From contig NZ_NIVQ01000021.1 of assembly GCF_002811245.1 (NCBI RefSeq), positions 1 through 46,166 on the forward strand: DNA of 46,166 nt, written 5' to 3'. Made by a program: the position numbers and the translations under genes. Below the pieces are notes generated by a model. It was not told the origin of the DNA, searched no databases, and worked only from the letters and a program-made list of their open reading frames with translations. Every line of letters starts with the position of its first letter. The first letter of the stretch is position 1. This stretch comes from Vibrio salilacus (lineage in GTDB: Bacteria; Pseudomonadota; Gammaproteobacteria; Enterobacterales; Vibrionaceae). Of this stretch, positions 42,416-46,166 are shown piece after piece.

Positions 42416-44962
42416 TTAATGATCGGTATGGCAATAGCGCTGTTTAAAATGGATCAGCGCTTTGTTAAGAGCCAGTTCTTTGATCGGTTTCACTATTACA
42501 TAATCTGCCCCCGCACGGAGAAACTCTTGTTTGGTTTCTTCCATTCCATCAGCAGTACAAGCGTAGATAGGAATAGCGAGATTGAGCTCATCACGAATGA
42601 TTTCTGTTGCCGCAATGCCGCCTAAACTTGGCAACTGGTTATCCATCAGGATTAAGTCGACATTAGGCTCTTGCTGTAAATAGTCGATAGCGCTTAGTCC
42701 ATCCTGAACCCAGGTCACTTTCATGCGATATTTTTCACAAAATGCTTTAGCGATAAAGGCATTAGTATGATTATCCTCGACCAATAAAACATTGACCGTT
42801 TGGTCAAATAACAAGTGAGGTTCAATAATTAAGCTATTTGATACTTCAATCAAGTCGCTATGGCTGGTGAGTTTTAGTGGCACGGTTACAATGAAATGAG
42901 TTCCTTTATTAACTGCACTGGTTAATGAAATTTGGCCACCAAGAATGGTCACTAAACTATGCACAATCGCTAACCCCAGACCACTACCACCATATTCTCG
43001 TATTGTCGTTGACTCTGCTTGAACAAATGGTTCAAAGATATCATCTAAGCGATTTTTCTCGATACCGATTCCCGAATCTTTCACCTCAATGCTTAAGTCG
43101 CACTGCTGCTGAGAAGTGTCAGCACTGATCATGACTTCAATCTTACCTTGATGGGTAAATTTCACTGCATTACTGACCAAATTAAAAATAATTTGGTTAA
43201 GTCGAACTTGGTCACTATGCACATAAAGATCGGAAAGATTTTTATGGGCAACGATGAATTCGACCCTTTTGTCATGACACAGTGGTTGAAATATTTTTTC
43301 AACGGCAACCGTTAACTCTAACAACTTAAAGGTTGAATGTTCTATATGAAACTTACCTTGCTCAATCTTAGAAAAATCTAAGATGTCGTTGAGTACAGCC
43401 AGAAGATGCTCGCCACTGTTGCACAATACATCCATATGCTCTTTGTCTTGAGCGTTAATCATTCGGCTTTTAAGTAACTGCGAAACCCCCAAGATTCCGT
43501 TGAGTGGTGTTCTTAATTCATGACTCATCTTCGCTAAGAAATCCGCGCGAACACGAGCGGTTTCTTCAGCTTGTAGGCGCGCTGCTTTACTTTGTTTTTG
43601 AGCCTCAACAAAGCTTGTTATATCTTGTCCCTGAGCCATCACCTGCTCGACCTTGCCATCACGGAGAATAGGAGAAATATTCCAACGGTAGGTAGACCCA
43701 TTGATGGTGGTGTTAACACCAGTCAGGGGCGCGCCCTGAGAACACTTGTGAATGTGAGATTTAAGTTTAACGATAAGTTGCTCAGTGGCAGATTCTGTGT
43801 GAAAACTACCTTCACTCGCACGATTGAAACGCACTAACTCACCATTAATACTCCAAAGCGTAATTGGCGTAAGAGAATAATTAAACAGATCCGAGAATTG
43901 CTGCTCTTGCTCATTAAGTCGTTTAAGTGCGTGATGAAATGAGTGGCCAAGTTGATCAAACTCTTTGATTTTTGCCCCATGAAAACGGGTAAGCTCACGC
44001 TGCTCGATAATCGACTCCGTGTATTTAATTAACTTATTTAATTCATGAGAAATGCGTTTTGCCAGCCAAACTCTTGTTATGAAAGCGATCGCAAACAACA
44101 ATAAAATTGTCGCAACCACCCATAAATAGTGACTACGCACAAAATCAACCACATTGATGTTATCTTGAATGGTGTAGATAGATAAAAATGTCGGAACGCC
44201 ATCAACCACGATATCAGTTCGAGAGACCATGTAACGACTTGCAGTCAGCGAATTTGAGTATTGCTCCAACCATTCGATATGCTGCATGTCTTTATTTTTC
44301 GTGCTGGTGGCGATCACCTGAGTTCCGACCGCAAGTAGAATCACATCAGCATTCCCTCCTTGAAGCAGGGAGTTGATCAGCTCAAAGTTATTGTTGAGTA
44401 CCACACCAATAAATAATATGCCAACTACTTCACCACTTTCTTGATCGATGACAGGGGCACGACGCAGCATCACGTAGCGCATTCCTTGACTTGATGATAC
44501 CTGCGAGATGTACCAACCGGAACCTATTGTCATTCCAGTCGAGAATGTCTCGAGCGATTGGGGCGAGATACCATAAAAACCAACATTGGCATCATCCCAA
44601 ACCAATTCTGAATCGCGCACAACAAAACGAAAGTCAGGAGAAAGACCAGATGAGACCTGATCGATCCCGTTAAAAAACCGATTCAGTGAAACATTCTCGT
44701 CGTTGGCTAACGCTTTGAGTAGGTAAGTGTTACGACCATGGCTTTCTTGCTGGATCACTAATGACTTCAAACGATGAGTAAAGATTTTTTGGACTAGACT
44801 TTGTGTCTGCTGTTTACTACGCGCGATTTCTTGCGAGACAATTTCTTGATTGACCTGATAATTTTGCACTGCGATGACCACAATCAACACGGCAATCATA
44901 AGAAAGACTGAACGTGTCAGTAATTCTGCTAAGTGGCGTTTTCGCTGGTGTCTATTAATCAT
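42416..44962 (-). CDS. luxQ: AI-2 hybrid sensor kinase/phosphatase LuxQ
   Basis: An 848-residue membrane hybrid kinase. Helices near residues 17-34 and 275-298 bracket a periplasmic sensor domain of about 240 residues. A PAS-like domain (about 345-455) leads to the histidine-kinase core with phosphoacceptor His481 in FLAKMSHELRTPLNGILG, ATP-binding boxes NLVSNAVKF, DSGIGIEKNRLDDIFEPF and GGSGLGLAIV, and a C-terminal receiver with phosphoacceptor Asp774 in LILMDNQLPSLGG. With LuxP it senses autoinducer 2 and passes phosphate to LuxU. It starts nine bases after the luxP stop. Confidence 0.95.
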   Translation of the reverse strand: MINRHQRKRHLAELLTRSVFLMIAVLIVVIAVQNYQVNQEIVSQEIARSKQQTQSLVQKIFTHRLKSLVIQQESHGRNTYLLKALANDENVSLNRFFNGIDQVSSGLSPDFRFVVRDSELVWDDANVGFYGISPQSLETFSTGMTIGSGWYISQVSSSQGMRYVMLRRAPVIDQESGEVVGILFIGVVLNNNFELINSLLQGGNADVILLAVGTQVIATSTKNKDMQHIEWLEQYSNSLTASRYMVSRTDIVVDGVPTFLSIYTIQDNINVVDFVRSHYLWVVATILLLFAIAFITRVWLAKRISHELNKLIKYTESIIEQRELTRFHGAKIKEFDQLGHSFHHALKRLNEQEQQFSDLFNYSLTPITLWSINGELVRFNRASEGSFHTESATEQLIVKLKSHIHKCSQGAPLTGVNTTINGSTYRWNISPILRDGKVEQVMAQGQDITSFVEAQKQSKAARLQAEETARVRADFLAKMSHELRTPLNGILGVSQLLKSRMINAQDKEHMDVLCNSGEHLLAVLNDILDFSKIEQGKFHIEHSTFKLLELTVAVEKIFQPLCHDKRVEFIVAHKNLSDLYVHSDQVRLNQIIFNLVSNAVKFTHQGKIEVMISADTSQQQCDLSIEVKDSGIGIEKNRLDDIFEPFVQAESTTIREYGGSGLGLAIVHSLVTILGGQISLTSAVNKGTHFIVTVPLKLTSHSDLIEVSNSLIIEPHLLFDQTVNVLLVEDNHTNAFIAKAFCEKYRMKVTWVQDGLSAIDYLQQEPNVDLILMDNQLPSLGGIAATEIIRDELNLAIPIYACTADGMEETKQEFLRAGADYVIVKPIKELALNKALIHFKQRYCHTDH

Positions 44963-44971
44963 GATATACCG

Positions 44972-46078
<1,107 letters not shown>

Positions 46079-46116
46079 TCATTAACGAACTAAACTAACG
46101 TGGAATGTATAATACC

Positions 46117-46162
46117 AATTTAATTAAATTTCTGATCTAATGGTACCTCTATTCGGAGGTAC
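46117..46162. promoter_or_regulatory. Palindrome and hairpin upstream of luxP
   Basis: AATTTAATTAAATT is a perfect 14-bp palindrome next to a TATTAT-like -10 sequence read toward luxP. Just beyond, GTACCTC/GAGGTAC forms a 7-bp hairpin with a six-base loop (46143-46162). They may be an operator plus the terminator of an outside gene. The window ends here, so assignment is uncertain. Confidence 0.35.
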
Positions 46163-46166
46163 TATA

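Overview
This window looks like chromosomal DNA from a Vibrio or a close relative in the Vibrionaceae. The evidence is a luxPQ pair with every AI-2 contact residue kept at V. harveyi numbering, a DUF3389 gene, a class I HMG-CoA reductase, a FabV-type enoyl reductase, and a FocA transporter carrying CBS domains. There are no rRNA or tRNA genes, CRISPR arrays, insertion sequences or phage genes. Most of the window is ordinary core or lineage-specific chromosome. luxPQ and the HMG-CoA reductase gene sit on chromosome II in V. cholerae, so a chromosome II origin is plausible, but this is inference.

Layout. 1-4.4 kb (minus strand): a 25-codon membrane microprotein, a zinc-ribbon protein, an SgrR-like regulator, DUF3389, a MenI-like thioesterase and an M50 metalloprotease. 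4.6-7.2 kb: a PhnA-family protein, a DUF1127 protein, and a TerC/Alx membrane protein behind a yybP-ykoY (manganese) riboswitch leader, then a 31-codon membrane microprotein. 7.2-11.5 kb: a cytoplasmic 5'-nucleotidase-like phosphatase, an OLD-family nuclease (YbjD) and a DUF1097 membrane protein. 11.6-19.6 kb: a LysR regulator divergent from focA, YceI with cytochrome b561, a broken DUF2164 gene, an orphan protein, an EAL protein, dcuC and a NarL/NarP-type response-regulator remnant. The transport genes here (formate, C4-dicarboxylates) fit anaerobic metabolism.

19.6-30.1 kb: galE, the pxpABC 5-oxoprolinase operon, an FAD oxidoreductase, a ybbAP ABC exporter pair divergent from tesA, and fabV. 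30.3-38 kb: a GAF-GGDEF-EAL protein, an ABC-class ATPase, a DnaJ-related protein, a gene remnant, yjdF, cutA and helD. 38-46 kb: yccS, two small Vibrio-type proteins, HMG-CoA reductase and luxQ/luxP.

The observations most worth a second look are mostly regulatory or relic structures. They are the riboswitch and the mutually exclusive ribosome-site hairpins before the terC/alx gene, and a 15-codon reading frame overlapping the focA start plus a ribosome site inside focA before its CBS domains. Others are two large two-tier hairpins (one carrying inverted DnaA boxes), two unlisted microproteins, and three decayed genes. No clearly new multi-gene system was found.
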